Shown one piece after another: positions 1 to 7,595 of a DNA stretch of 23,054 nucleotides. Each line of letters opens with the position of its first letter. Within the stretch, counting starts at the first letter, position 1. The notes under the pieces were generated by a model. It was not told where the DNA came from. It made no database searches and worked only from the letters and a program-made list of their open reading frames with translations. Both the position numbers and the translations under genes were made by a program. Source of the stretch: Spirochaetaceae bacterium (GTDB lineage: Bacteria > Spirochaetota > Spirochaetia > Treponematales > Breznakiellaceae); the NCBI GenBank assembly GCA_031256815.1, contig JAIRPU010000173.1, positions 1 through 23,054 of the forward strand, written 5' to 3'.

Positions 1-3000
1 CTTTAGCAGCACAACACCGCGTTGAATTGGAATATTTGCGGATTCTTTTACCTTAAAAGCATAAGGCAGCATTCTCATTTTCTTTATTGATATGCTGTCG
101 TTTGTGCTTATCGACTGAAACCTGCGTTCCGTTAAATTGGGATTTCCATCCTGAAAACATGGTTCCAACACCAAAACAGGCTTACCGCCGGCATTCCATT
201 TTGGTTCCACGCAAAAACAATTATAACGCTGCCATGTATTGTTTCCTCTTATGTCCTTTATTTTTGCATAAGGCCAGAGCGACCAAAATGGAATTGAATC
301 CTTTTCCATAATCCAGCAGATTCCATTTGCTTGTCTGCCGCCCGCAACTTTATCGGTTGAAGTTTTTATGCTGTAAATTTTACTGACGGTATGTGTGCGT
401 GTGCCTGAGTCTAATTTTATCTCCAAACTGACGGTAAATTCTTTGTTATCAGCGGAAAAACTAACCATTTGGTTTAACGCTTCCGGCGTGTACAAACTCA
501 AGAATGCATCGTCAATAGGCCAGATTATTTCGTAGTCGGGATGGCTTGAATTGTTAGTAATGGAATGAAAGATTTTATCATCTGGGCGGCCTTTTTTTAT
601 TACCACCATTGAGTCAAGTAAAATTTCATCAGCGCAAATAAGTTTTATGCCGTCCTTTTCTATATACCTGCCGTTCTTTTTTTTATACTCAGCAATATTT
701 GTTACATTAATTTCACTGTAAAAAAAAGTTGGAGTTAAATAAGTATGCGCCGCATCCGGACTTTTTGAACTTATGCCGCAAATATTCAAACCGATAAGCA
801 CTGATAAACTATTAGCCTCGTTCAGTCTAAACGGCAGTTGTGTGACACCAGCCGCATCCTGTGAATGAATTAGACTGTTAAAAAGAGATTCCACAGAATT
901 AACGGCATCTGCCTTTGCCTGGGCTATCGAAAATTTAGGATTATCTGCGGCATTGCCAAGCGCTTTAATGTAGTCATCCGTTAGCGTTTGCAGTTTAGAT
1001 TTAAGAGATGGCGGGTTAATTGCGGCTTTGGTAATTACGCCATTTAACACATTCAAAAATTCTTTAAGCGCTGATTTTGCGTCCTTGTTAAGCGATTGGC
1101 TTTGGTCTTTAAAATAATTTTCTGGATGTAAAAATTCGCCTCCGCTTACAATTGTTGGCGCCATAGTGTTGAGTTTGTCTTTTGTAGTGTTATCAAGCGA
1201 ATATGCGGGACATACGAGCGTATTGTGGGCAAGAAACGCTATTGTTACACCGTCCAGCGATAATCGAAAGTTATTTGTCCAATCGTTGTTGTTAAAAATA
1301 TGACTGCCCGGAGAGAGCGTATCTTTTACCGCACGCAAAAAATCCCTATTGCCCGCAGCACCAGCCAGGTCAAGCGCTTCCAGTTTTAACCCGCGGTTTT
1401 CGTAATGGTTAAGTTTTCGCAGCACCAGAAGCGCGATAATTCCGCACCATTCATTAAATGCCGCCTGGTTTATCACGGCAAAATGCGGTTCTGTGAGTGT
1501 AAGTTCGTTAGTAATAAAAATAGACCATGGAGACGGAATTGATATATCATTTTTTGTGAACGATTTTGAAACACCCACCGGAAGTCCATTGGCAATTTGC
1601 TCAAGCAGGGTTGGAACGCTTTTTGCCCATAGTCCGTTAGTTTTCGGTATTGCAAAGGTAACGTTACCCTCTTGTGATAGATACGCAACCTCATCAAATT
1701 TTACGGCTTTACCGCCGCCTTGAGCCTTTACCCCACTCATTAATTTGTGAATATCATCAAAGAGTTCGGCAAAGATTTTTCCATTTGTTTTAGGCTTCTG
1801 CTTGTTCAATTCATGATATATTTGCCAGCTTTCTTTTTCGAAAACATCGTTGTAAATCAATTCTTTAAAAGTGCTAAACTTCGCCGGGTCATTCACATGG
1901 CTGTCATCAAAAAGTGTTTTGTAACTCGCGTTTAATAATTTAACACGGTCATCAACTCCTTTATCCTTTGCCACATACCCTGTCTTAGGGTCTATTTCGT
2001 TCTTTAGATGAATATCACGGAACCAACAGACAAGAGATTCAAGATATTTATGAATGTTCTCATAAGTATAGGTATTGTTTAGTCTTTCAAAAATGATTCC
2101 CTGGTCTTCCTTGTCTTCTTTATTCTTCTTGTTATAATTGGACAACCAAACGCCTGCCGCGTAGCCGCGTTTTAGTTCAGGATACAGCACTTTGTTGTAA
2201 AAAACTGCCGTTTTTAGCGCGTTTTGAATATTCGCGGGCAATTCAGGCAGAACCGATTTTAGCATTTCCCATGTATACAAATATTTTTTGTTGGTGTTGT
2301 CGTAATCGCGTTTGGCGGCAATAATTCCGCCGCCTGTTCTATCTTTTAAGTTGACAACAAAATCAACAAGAGCAGTTGCAGCAAATAATTCAATGGGAGA
2401 TGCTTTGTTGTTTTGCTTATCCGCGCCGGCGGCGTAATTTTCAATAGAATAATTTTCTAAAGGCTCGCCTAAAATATAGAGCGCGTCTGTTTTTCCGTAT
2501 TGTTTCTGATTGTAATAATAATAGAGGGATGCCTTAGCCTTTATGTTGAAATTGGCGGCGTCAGGGTGCAGATGTCCGTCTGCCGTTTGTCCGTCCGGTG
2601 TTTTAAAATAAGGATTTAGCACAATCGCTGCAAGGGAAAAATTTTGCTTTCCCTTTAATGAAGCAAGCCTGTCAAGCAAAACAGGAATTGAGGACGCGCC
2701 TGTGCCGCCGAATATGGAGCCGGCAACCACAACAAAATCATCCTTGTTTATATTTTTAGTCTGCGCCGACCAGTCGGCGCTCGAATCTAATATATCGTTT
2801 ATTACCAGAGTGCCGATAGATGTATGCCCGTAAAAGCCTTTGTCAAATTCTTCGTTTATTTCGTCATCCGTGTACAAAAACCGGATAAAATTATCCATAT
2901 CACTGCCTTTATACCCCGCAACGTCAAACGCCGTCATAAGACTTTTTTTTGCGGTCTGAAAAAGCGGGAGGTTTACCTTTTGCGACACCGGTTCTATAGG

Positions 3001-3243
3001 AACAAGCCCTAATTGTTCCTTGCCGCCTGCGCTTACAGCGTTGTAATAATCGTGATATTCGGAAAGCGTTTTTTTGGTAAAATCGAGATTTCCGTTTGAA
3101 TCGTCCGCGTCTATCGTTAGCACGCTAATGCTCTGCATTGTGCCAAGGTTTCCCTTAAACGCGCCGCAGGCGGCAAGATGAACCGCCGCGTTTACAATTT
3201 TGTGGCCTGTACCGCCAACTCCTATAATGTGTAATTGTGACAT
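1..3243 (-). CDS. Giant tubulin/FtsZ-like GTPase (Tubulin_2-type), 3' end beyond the window
   Basis: The frame starts at ATG 3243 and stays open through all 1081 codons to base 1; I checked every triplet for stops. A strong AAAGGAGA ribosome site (3249-3256) fixes the start, 20 nt after the previous gene. The N-terminus reads like a tubulin/FtsZ GTP-binding fold. There is a GVGGTG loop at residues 8-13, a VLTIDADDSN strand-loop near 41-50 (compare the FtsZ 'NTDAQ' loop), and the tubulin signature as GGTGASS at 179-185 after a hydrophobic strand (VVVAG). Residues 282-301 (SPIELFAATALVDF...) fit the long helix that follows the nucleotide pocket. The remaining ~780 residues are unrecognised and lack clear membrane segments, so the protein is probably cytoplasmic. 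I could not find a canonical NxDxxD T7 loop by eye. Known: large tubulin-like bacterial proteins of this sort occur beside vWA proteins and have been proposed to act in membrane remodelling. Inferred: the GTPase or filament component of this operon. Confidence 0.8.
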   Translation of the reverse strand, partial: MSQLHIIGVGGTGHKIVNAAVHLAACGAFKGNLGTMQSISVLTIDADDSNGNLDFTKKTLSEYHDYYNAVSAGGKEQLGLVPIEPVSQKVNLPLFQTAKKSLMTAFDVAGYKGSDMDNFIRFLYTDDEINEEFDKGFYGHTSIGTLVINDILDSSADWSAQTKNINKDDFVVVAGSIFGGTGASSIPVLLDRLASLKGKQNFSLAAIVLNPYFKTPDGQTADGHLHPDAANFNIKAKASLYYYYNQKQYGKTDALYILGEPLENYSIENYAAGADKQNNKASPIELFAATALVDFVVNLKDRTGGGIIAAKRDYDNTNKKYLYTWEMLKSVLPELPANIQNALKTAVFYNKVLYPELKRGYAAGVWLSNYNKKNKEDKEDQGIIFERLNNTYTYENIHKYLESLVCWFRDIHLKNEIDPKTGYVAKDKGVDDRVKLLNASYKTLFDDSHVNDPAKFSTFKELIYNDVFEKESWQIYHELNKQKPKTNGKIFAELFDDIHKLMSGVKAQGGGKAVKFDEVAYLSQEGNVTFAIPKTNGLWAKSVPTLLEQIANGLPVGVSKSFTKNDISIPSPWSIFITNELTLTEPHFAVINQAAFNEWCGIIALLVLRKLNHYENRGLKLEALDLAGAAGNRDFLRAVKDTLSPGSHIFNNNDWTNNFRLSLDGVTIAFLAHNTLVCPAYSLDNTTKDKLNTMAPTIVSGGEFLHPENYFKDQSQSLNKDAKSALKEFLNVLNGVITKAAINPPSLKSKLQTLTDDYIKALGNAADNPKFSIAQAKADAVNSVESLFNSLIHSQDAAGVTQLPFRLNEANSLSVLIGLNICGISSKSPDAAHTYLTPTFFYSEINVTNIAEYKKKNGRYIEKDGIKLICADEILLDSMVVIKKGRPDDKIFHSITNNSSHPDYEIIWPIDDAFLSLYTPEALNQMVSFSADNKEFTVSLEIKLDSGTRTHTVSKIYSIKTSTDKVAGGRQANGICWIMEKDSIPFWSLWPYAKIKDIRGNNTWQRYNCFCVEPKWNAGGKPVLVLEPCFQDGNPNLTERRFQSISTNDSISIKKMRMLPYAFKVKESANIPIQRGVVLLK

Positions 3244-3263
3244 ATATTTCTCCTTTGTATCCT

Positions 3264-4172
3264 TTAATTTACCAGAACTGCGTCATTCCACGCAAAATGA
3301 ACCGCCAATAATCCGCCGGTTGTTTTGTCAACGGCGCCGCCTAAACTGTTAAATTCGGCTTCGTCAAATGTTAAATCTACCGGATTTTGAGCCGGAATAT
3401 GCACAACATATCCGTTATCATCTATTGAATTGCCGTCGTACCATGTTGCATCGCAGTAGATTTCGCGTCCGTCTTTTAGTGCAATAACATTCCACGCATG
3501 ATTGCCCTTTTCGCTTGTCCATTTTTCGGTTTTTTGTACCAAACGGTGATTGGCAAAAGCGCGGACTACTGCATCCGCATAGCCATCGCAAACTGCTTTT
3601 TTAACATTGGGGTCGCGGTATTTTACCGTTTGCCCGTTATAGGCGTAAAAATCATAGTCGTATTCCGTTGCTATCTGTAACACAATTTTTTCGATTTCGC
3701 GGAACGCCGAATCTTTTCTGCGTTTTTCAATGCTGTAATACGTTTCGTCTTGATTTTTCTTTGTTTGTGTATAGTAGATGTTTTTGCCGCTAATAGAGCC
3801 TGTTATACTGCCCCACAAAGAACCTGTCCACGTTGGCGTATCCCATATATAGCCGTGTTTCGGCGTTACCGTATATTCCAGACACGCTTCACCTTTTTCG
3901 TTGTAAAAAAAACGGTGCTTTAAACCGGAAGCAGATTTTGAATTTTGGGCAAGAAATTCTTTTGTAAAAAGCTGCGCTTCTTCCCTGGCATATTGCGGAA
4001 TATATCCGCGTGGAAGCTGCGTGCCTTTTGATGTTTCAAAAGACGATTCCGGCAGATTTGGCACGTCGGCATCCCGTGTTTCTGGTACTCTGTCGCGCTT
4101 CATACAGCCGCCAGAAATTGACGCGGTAATAAATGCGGCCGCAAATAAAATACAATTACGCGCAATGCTCAT
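3264..4172 (-). CDS. Lipoprotein with transglutaminase-like cysteine-protease fold
   Basis: 302 residues. Residues 1-23 form a lipoprotein signal ending ISGGC (Cys23), so the protein should be lipid-anchored outside the cytoplasmic membrane. The C-terminal half carries the transglutaminase-core triad in the right order and spacing: Cys195 in AVCDGYAD, His225 in GNHAWN, Asp241 in CDATWYD. Family knowledge: bacterial proteins of this type are usually peptidases or peptide/amide-modifying enzymes rather than true crosslinkers, and the substrate cannot be read from sequence. Residues 24-180 are a poorly recognisable region rich in Tyr and Lys. The gene sits 3 nt after the membrane-protein gene and 20 nt before the tubulin-like gene, so co-transcription and translational coupling are likely. 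The triad is complete, so I expect an active enzyme. Confidence 0.8.
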   Translation of the reverse strand: MSIARNCILFAAAFITASISGGCMKRDRVPETRDADVPNLPESSFETSKGTQLPRGYIPQYAREEAQLFTKEFLAQNSKSASGLKHRFFYNEKGEACLEYTVTPKHGYIWDTPTWTGSLWGSITGSISGKNIYYTQTKKNQDETYYSIEKRRKDSAFREIEKIVLQIATEYDYDFYAYNGQTVKYRDPNVKKAVCDGYADAVVRAFANHRLVQKTEKWTSEKGNHAWNVIALKDGREIYCDATWYDGNSIDDNGYVVHIPAQNPVDLTFDEAEFNSLGGAVDKTTGGLLAVHFAWNDAVLVN

Positions 4173-4175
4173 ATT

Positions 4176-4670
4176 TTATTTAACCTTAAACCAGAATGAG
4201 TGTTTGTACGCCGGAGACACAAGGCGCGAGCCTAAAATAAACGCCCCCAAAAACATTGCCGCTTGTATGCCAAAAACAATCGCAATAGTAATCCTGTCAA
4301 CTCTGACAAATTCCCAACCTCCGGGCGGGTCAACCCACACAGCCCACCCAAAGCACACATAACCGGTGCAAAGTATTGCAAAAGTAGTATTAATAATAAA
4401 ACCTGCCCAAAATTGCGCGCACTTTTTTTTAGCGTCATATCCGCCCAAAGCGGCTGGAATTATCAGCAGCCACAATAAATTGACAATAATTGCTAATATC
4501 ATAGTAAAAAAAATCAAACGCTTGCTCCAATCAAGCCATACATTGTTTACATACAAATCATAACTGCGAGGGTGAATTACAAATGCGAATAACATAAACA
4601 TAACCGGTGGAATCACCAGAACCGCCAGCGCCTTAATTGATGCTATTAAATTAACTATAAACCTGGACAT
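4176..4670 (-). CDS. Small four-TM membrane protein of the tubulin-like operon
   Basis: 164 residues, mostly hydrophobic. Four membrane segments are visible at about 14-32, 52-74, 87-112 and 126-148, with a basic C-terminal tail (SPAYKHSFWFKVK). There is no cleavable signal peptide and no family I can name. A strong GAGGAG ribosome site sits just upstream of ATG 4670. The stop is 3 nt before the transglutaminase-like gene and the start is 10 nt after the vWA gene, so it belongs to the same transcript. The position between two exported lipoproteins and a cytoplasmic GTPase suggests the membrane link of the system, which is an inference from context. A conserved-looking turn (DPPGGW, about 114-119) lies between TM3 and TM4. 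Confidence 0.75.
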   Translation of the reverse strand: MSRFIVNLIASIKALAVLVIPPVMFMLFAFVIHPRSYDLYVNNVWLDWSKRLIFFTMILAIIVNLLWLLIIPAALGGYDAKKKCAQFWAGFIINTTFAILCTGYVCFGWAVWVDPPGGWEFVRVDRITIAIVFGIQAAMFLGAFILGSRLVSPAYKHSFWFKVK

Positions 4671-4680
4671 ATATACTCCT

Positions 4681-6102
4681 CTATCTTTTCTTTACAAAAT
4701 AAATTGCGCCGGACGAAACATAGCGATCGGCAATATCCTCAAAGACTTTTTCAAGATTGAGGACTTTTGCCGAGTCTCTGTCCGCCGCAAGTGATTTTTT
4801 TAGATCGGTAAGTTTTGCAACGCTCCGTTCGGAAATCCATTGCGGCGCTTTTACACAACTGGTAATATTCACTTTATAAATACCCGGCGCAAGCGTTCCT
4901 GTATTATTGATAGTAATTGTCAAAGCGGGCTTTTGTATTTTTTCATCGAAAACAGGTTCGATTTTAAAGTTGTCTTCATTAAAATCTTTAAACTCCAATT
5001 GTTCGAATTGAACTCTTTTATCGTTTAACCTACAGGATTCAACTTTACCAAGAATTGTATTTTTAAATTCAATAACATCAAGCTCTTTCGGCAAAAAACC
5101 CACATAACGCGCCCCTGCTTCTTTTTGAATCTGGTAGGCGGTAACCCTGGCGGGACTATGAGCTTCCGCTCCGTAAAGACCGAGCATTGCCGGGTTTTTT
5201 TCTTCGCGAAGATATGCCATAACGCTCATGTAATCAGGGGAATTAAATTTACGCTCCGGAACCGGCTCCGGCCGTTCGTATTTTGTCTGCGGTTCCAGTG
5301 AAAAATAGTTTTCGTTTTTATCAAAAAGCCACGATTCAAACTGAATGTCCTCTCTTTTAAAATCCTCGCGCAGTTTTGCATGGTACTGTCGTACATAACT
5401 TCTATTTCCCGCTACAAGAACAAAAAACAGCGATTTACCGTTATGAAAAAAAGAATCGTTTGAATTTCCAGATGCTTCATGAAAAATATTACCGCTATAG
5501 CGCGACTCAATGGCAAATATCGCGCCGGACCTTCCACGCGCAAACAACGCCCGGTAAAATTCACTAAACACCGATTTTTCGGCGTTTTGTTCGTATAAAT
5601 CACTGGTAATTATGTACAACAGGGTTTCCGCATTATTGTTGTTTTCTTCTATAAAATCCTTAGCGTTTTGAAAAGCCATTTTCATTTTGGATTCATAAAC
5701 TTTTTCACCTATCCATGTATCATAAAAGCCGGGTTTTTTGACTTCCGTTCTGGCGCTTTTTTCAAACCGGTAAATATAAGACTGACCATATTCATAATAA
5801 TCCGGTTCGGCATTGGGAAAACAGGATTCCGCCGCTCCCCAAATAGCGGGCAGCGCGGTAACATAGCCTGAATTTTCGCCCGCCGCCGCAAAACCACGCA
5901 TAGACGCAGTTCTGTCAAAAAAATAATAGATACCCGCTTTTGCGGACACCGGCGCATCAACACCGCCCGGCTCCGCGCCGGCATCCCCGGCGGTTTTTTT
6001 GGGGGGCGGTACGCACCCGCACACCGCGCTAAAAACGGCGCACAATGCCGCCGCTGAAAAAATCCGGCGGAAGCGCTTTTGCGCCCGTGTCATATTCAAC
6101 AT
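4681..6102 (-). CDS. von Willebrand factor A-domain lipoprotein
   Basis: 473 residues. The start ATG 6102 has a good AAGGGAAG ribosome site 4-5 nt upstream; the internal ATG three codons later is less likely. The N-terminus is a basic, hydrophobic signal ending AVCGC, a probable lipobox with Cys30, followed by a Pro/Gly/Ala linker. The vWA domain spans roughly 55-240. Its metal-ion (MIDAS) motif appears as D63-R-T65-A-S67-M and the distal Asp as TSD (Asp168) after a hydrophobic strand (LLYIIT). Residues 380-425 resemble a beta-sandwich ('PALTITINNTG...GIYKVNITS'). Family knowledge: vWA domains mediate metal-dependent protein binding, and a DxTxS MIDAS should still bind metal. It is the promoter-proximal gene of the tubulin-like operon. 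Role inferred: extracytoplasmic sensor or adhesion partner. Confidence 0.8.
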   Translation of the reverse strand: MLNMTRAQKRFRRIFSAAALCAVFSAVCGCVPPPKKTAGDAGAEPGGVDAPVSAKAGIYYFFDRTASMRGFAAAGENSGYVTALPAIWGAAESCFPNAEPDYYEYGQSYIYRFEKSARTEVKKPGFYDTWIGEKVYESKMKMAFQNAKDFIEENNNNAETLLYIITSDLYEQNAEKSVFSEFYRALFARGRSGAIFAIESRYSGNIFHEASGNSNDSFFHNGKSLFFVLVAGNRSYVRQYHAKLREDFKREDIQFESWLFDKNENYFSLEPQTKYERPEPVPERKFNSPDYMSVMAYLREEKNPAMLGLYGAEAHSPARVTAYQIQKEAGARYVGFLPKELDVIEFKNTILGKVESCRLNDKRVQFEQLEFKDFNEDNFKIEPVFDEKIQKPALTITINNTGTLAPGIYKVNITSCVKAPQWISERSVAKLTDLKKSLAADRDSAKVLNLEKVFEDIADRYVSSGAIYFVKKR

Positions 6103-6291
6103 TTGCTTCCCTTTTTGTTTTATCTGGATTTAACCGGTATTCATTCCAGGCATAAGCGCAATTACAGAACTTCAGTTTTATAACCGCCACAGGCTCATCC
6201 GTAACGAATGGGTTTAAGACCATTCTCTACGATGTTTGTTATTTTGTCAAGCGGGAAGGATGATAGACGAATAATGCGGAGAGGATAATTC

Positions 6292-6699
6292 ATGGGAGGA
6301 GCGGCTGTTCGGGCGGCGCTTGCCCAAAACATAAAACTATACCGGAACCGGCGAAACTGGTCGCAGGCGGATTTGGCCGAGCGCACGGGGCTTTCCGTTG
6401 TCTATGTAAGCGATATTGAACGGGGCAACAAATGGCCCTACCTCGATTCTATGGTAAAACTTGCGGATGCCTTTGATATAGAAGTCTATGAACTGTTAAA
6501 ACCGGAAAATGCCCCCGTCCCCGGCGCAGAACAAATCCTTGCCGCATTCTCCGCCGAAGCCGCCGCCATCGTCAAAAAGAACCTCGAAACCGCCGAAAAA
6601 CAAATCTTGCAAGCGTTTATAAATTTGCGCGGCGGCAAGGCTGTTGACAGCGGCAACGTCTCATTTTCTACTGCTCAAAAACAAGATAGATTAGAATAA
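6292..6699 (+). CDS. XRE-family helix-turn-helix transcriptional regulator
   Basis: 135 residues. An XRE/Cro-type helix-turn-helix fills residues about 10-70, with the usual order of helices: LYRNRRNWSQADLAERTGLS, then VVYVSDIERG, then LDSMVKLADAFDI. The Arg/Gln/Glu pattern (WSQADLA...ISDIERG-like) is typical of the family. The C-terminal half (75-135) is Ala/Glu/Lys-rich, predicted helical, and may serve for dimerisation; it has no sensor domain I recognise. The ATG follows GAGAGGAT at ordinary spacing. The gene is divergent from the vWA gene across 189 bp (6103-6291), the usual layout for a local regulator, so control of the tubulin-like operon and of itself is a reasonable inference. I found no convincing promoter or palindromic operator in that gap. 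It is convergent with the kinase-like gene, 54 bp away. Confidence 0.85.
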   Translation: MGGAAVRAALAQNIKLYRNRRNWSQADLAERTGLSVVYVSDIERGNKWPYLDSMVKLADAFDIEVYELLKPENAPVPGAEQILAAFSAEAAAIVKKNLETAEKQILQAFINLRGGKAVDSGNVSFSTAQKQDRLE

Positions 6700-6753
6700 G
6701 GGCTCTAAAACCGCTGATAACGCTTGAGGGCGAATGTACCTGGCGCTGTAAAA

Positions 6754-7584
6754 CTATATTTTATATGGGCGGACGGTGTATTCCTGTACAATTTGAATAT
6801 CGTTTTGCACACTGCTTATTCCGGGAACTACCGCCGCGGCCGCCATTGCCGTATCCGCCATTAACGCTGAATTTGCCACGCCATGCAGCCGCGCTTTGCC
6901 GCAGGAAACAGTTACATCCAAAAAATGAACCCCGATTTTTCGTTCATAGCGTATGTAATGCACAACTTTCCGCGCAAGAGACATATCTTTTAAAATTATT
7001 GAACATTCATCATTTACAGGGCCAGAAAAAAGCGATTGTGTACAACCTTTTATTAGTTCGGCGCAAAGTTCAGGGTGCAAATTGCTTGTGTTAAATGTTA
7101 GATGATAATTATCAGGGTCTTTCCATTCTTTTTCAAAAAAGAATTTATGAAAGCCGCTGCGGTCGTTGTCGCTTTGGGAAACAAGCTGTTTTGCCCGTTT
7201 TTCATCGCAATGAAAATAGCTCTTAACCCTGGCAATTCTTGCTTTCATTGAAGAAACCAAAAATATACTAAGCACGCCAGGCACGCCCTCCAGCACGGCA
7301 AACGCGCCGCGCCCCATAAAAATACAGTCGCCGCCAGCCGCTTCGTCCAAAATAGCGGTTTTTAGAAAGTGCAAATATTCATCGCGGTCTTCGGAAATAG
7401 AGGCAAAAAACGAAGGCTTACGCTCGTCGTACTTTTCAAATTTGCCGCTTAATTCACCTGCCGCACGGATGCGTTCTTCAAGCGTCCATTTATCAACATA
7501 ACGCCAGCCAAGCCGTTTTGACAGCTCTTTTGCCGTTTCGTCGCCTAAAGCCGCCAGTTCTCTCGAAATTGTAATAATTCCCAT
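6754..7584 (-). CDS. Cytidylate-kinase-like protein with C-terminal BON-like domain
   Basis: 276 residues. Residues 1-185 match the cytidylate-kinase-like family (Cytidylate_kin2/AAK26-type): ITISREL at the start, FMGRGAF near 89-95, and LIxGC near 177-181. The usual GSGG nucleotide loop after 'ISRE' is replaced by AALGDET (11-17), so ATP binding in the standard way is doubtful. Residues about 201-267 look like a BON domain: a strand (FLDVTVSCGKARLHG), a helix of small residues, then VPGISSVQNDIQIV. BON domains usually bind lipid or osmotic-stress partners. The AGGCAGG ribosome site lies inside the 11-nt gap after glgX, so the genes are coupled. The function is unknown; nucleotide-monophosphate kinase activity should not be assumed. 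Confidence 0.7.
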   Translation of the reverse strand: MGIITISRELAALGDETAKELSKRLGWRYVDKWTLEERIRAAGELSGKFEKYDERKPSFFASISEDRDEYLHFLKTAILDEAAGGDCIFMGRGAFAVLEGVPGVLSIFLVSSMKARIARVKSYFHCDEKRAKQLVSQSDNDRSGFHKFFFEKEWKDPDNYHLTFNTSNLHPELCAELIKGCTQSLFSGPVNDECSIILKDMSLARKVVHYIRYERKIGVHFLDVTVSCGKARLHGVANSALMADTAMAAAAVVPGISSVQNDIQIVQEYTVRPYKI

Positions 7585-7595
7585 ATTTTGCCTGC

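Noticed and set aside
4021..4362. Plus-strand open frame of 113 codons
   Set aside because: It lies antisense across the coding transglutaminase-like and membrane-protein genes, with no ribosome site or recognisable protein.
6700..6753. Terminator between the convergent XRE and kinase-like genes
   Set aside because: No convincing stem-loop with a T tract was found on either strand.
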